Positions 5,821 to 5,974 of a DNA stretch of 5,974 bases are shown here, piece by piece; the stretch's first letter is position 1, and the number at the start of each line of letters is the position of its first letter. This stretch comes from Desulfobulbaceae bacterium (GTDB taxonomy: Bacteria > Desulfobacterota > Desulfobulbia > Desulfobulbales > Desulfocapsaceae). The stretch lies in the NCBI GenBank assembly GCA_030632405.1, contig DAOVUU010000179.1, positions 1-5,974 on the forward strand, in the 5' to 3' direction. The position numbers and the translations under genes were made by a program. Below the pieces are notes generated by a model. It did no database searches, had not been told where the DNA came from, and saw only the letters and a program-made list of their open reading frames with translations.

Positions 5821-5974
5821 CAATGCAAACCGAAAAGCATATCCGCCTTGTCCCATTAAGGAACAACAGTTGGGGTTCAGTTCAGAGTACCTTGGTGAAA
5901 TTCACGACCAATGCACTGATATAATATCAGGAAGGCTTCAGGTATTCTGAGTATTTTTTATCTTCCTCTACCAT
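5821..5974. other. Intergenic stretch after the AbrB-family gene, with a small palindrome and weak hairpins
   Basis: No confident gene is visible. CTGATA-TAA-TATCAG (5916-5930) is a 6-bp inverted repeat that includes a TATAAT, but no matching -35 box lies at a proper distance on the plus strand. Further right, TTCAG-GTATT-CTGAG (5937-5951) followed by T6 (5954-5959) could be a weak plus-strand terminator for the AbrB-family gene, although the stem is short and it lies more than 100 nt after the stop codon. Confidence 0.5.
5927..5974 (-). CDS. Possible C-terminal tail of a minus-strand gene entering from the right edge
   Basis: Read from the right edge on the minus strand, one frame is open for 15 codons (MVEEDKKYSEYLKPS) and ends in TGA at 5929-5927. 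The other two minus-strand frames stop within five codons of the edge. The hydrophilic, charged composition is compatible with a protein C-terminus, and the following CTGATATTATATCAG palindrome overlaps its stop. The fragment is too short to identify and may be chance. Confidence 0.2.
   Translation of the reverse strand: MVEEDKKYSEYLKPS

Overview
The window holds one apparent five-gene operon on the minus strand and one divergent gene on the plus strand. Read in the direction of transcription, the minus-strand order is: a sugar phosphate isomerase/epimerase-like TIM-barrel enzyme (4446-3619), a FadR-type GntR regulator (3571-2831), and a tripartite tricarboxylate transporter (TTT) in the order tctC (2769-1789), tctB (1659-1204), tctA (1190 to beyond the left edge). 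The divergent gene (4789-5820) encodes an AbrB-family membrane protein. Family assignments rest on motifs read in the translations. No database search was possible.

Organism: a Gram-negative bacterium, because TTT systems need a periplasmic binding protein and the TctC here has a Sec-type signal peptide. Base composition is intermediate and Shine-Dalgarno sites are mostly clear. An intergenic stem-loop at 4650-4686 resembles repeats I associate with sulfate-reducing Desulfobacterota. That makes a marine or sediment Desulfobulbales/Desulfobacterales-like host my best guess, with low to moderate confidence.

Regulation is the most informative part. The minus strand carries a strong sigma70-like promoter at 4618-4589 (TTGACA, 18-nt spacer, TATAGT). 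Directly at and after the expected start of transcription lie four ACYGGT hexamers at an exact 9-bp period (4550-4582). Neighbouring hexamers form overlapping GT-N3-AC pseudo-palindromes, which is the operator type of FadR-like regulators. The simplest reading is that the regulator in the second gene represses its own operon. A perfect 10-bp hairpin followed by a T-tract lies between tctC and tctB and probably lowers expression of the membrane subunits relative to the binding protein.

Proposed joint role (inference): TctC captures a carboxylated, possibly sugar-derived, solute in the periplasm. TctA and TctB import it, the TIM-barrel enzyme acts on it or on a product, and the FadR-like protein senses it or a metabolite. 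The divergent AbrB-family protein may be a second, unlinked membrane function. The substrate cannot be read from the sequence.

Stretches without a confident gene are 4447-4788 (promoter, operator array, leader, repeat hairpin) and 5821-5974 (possible tail of a minus-strand gene entering from the right, and a small palindrome).
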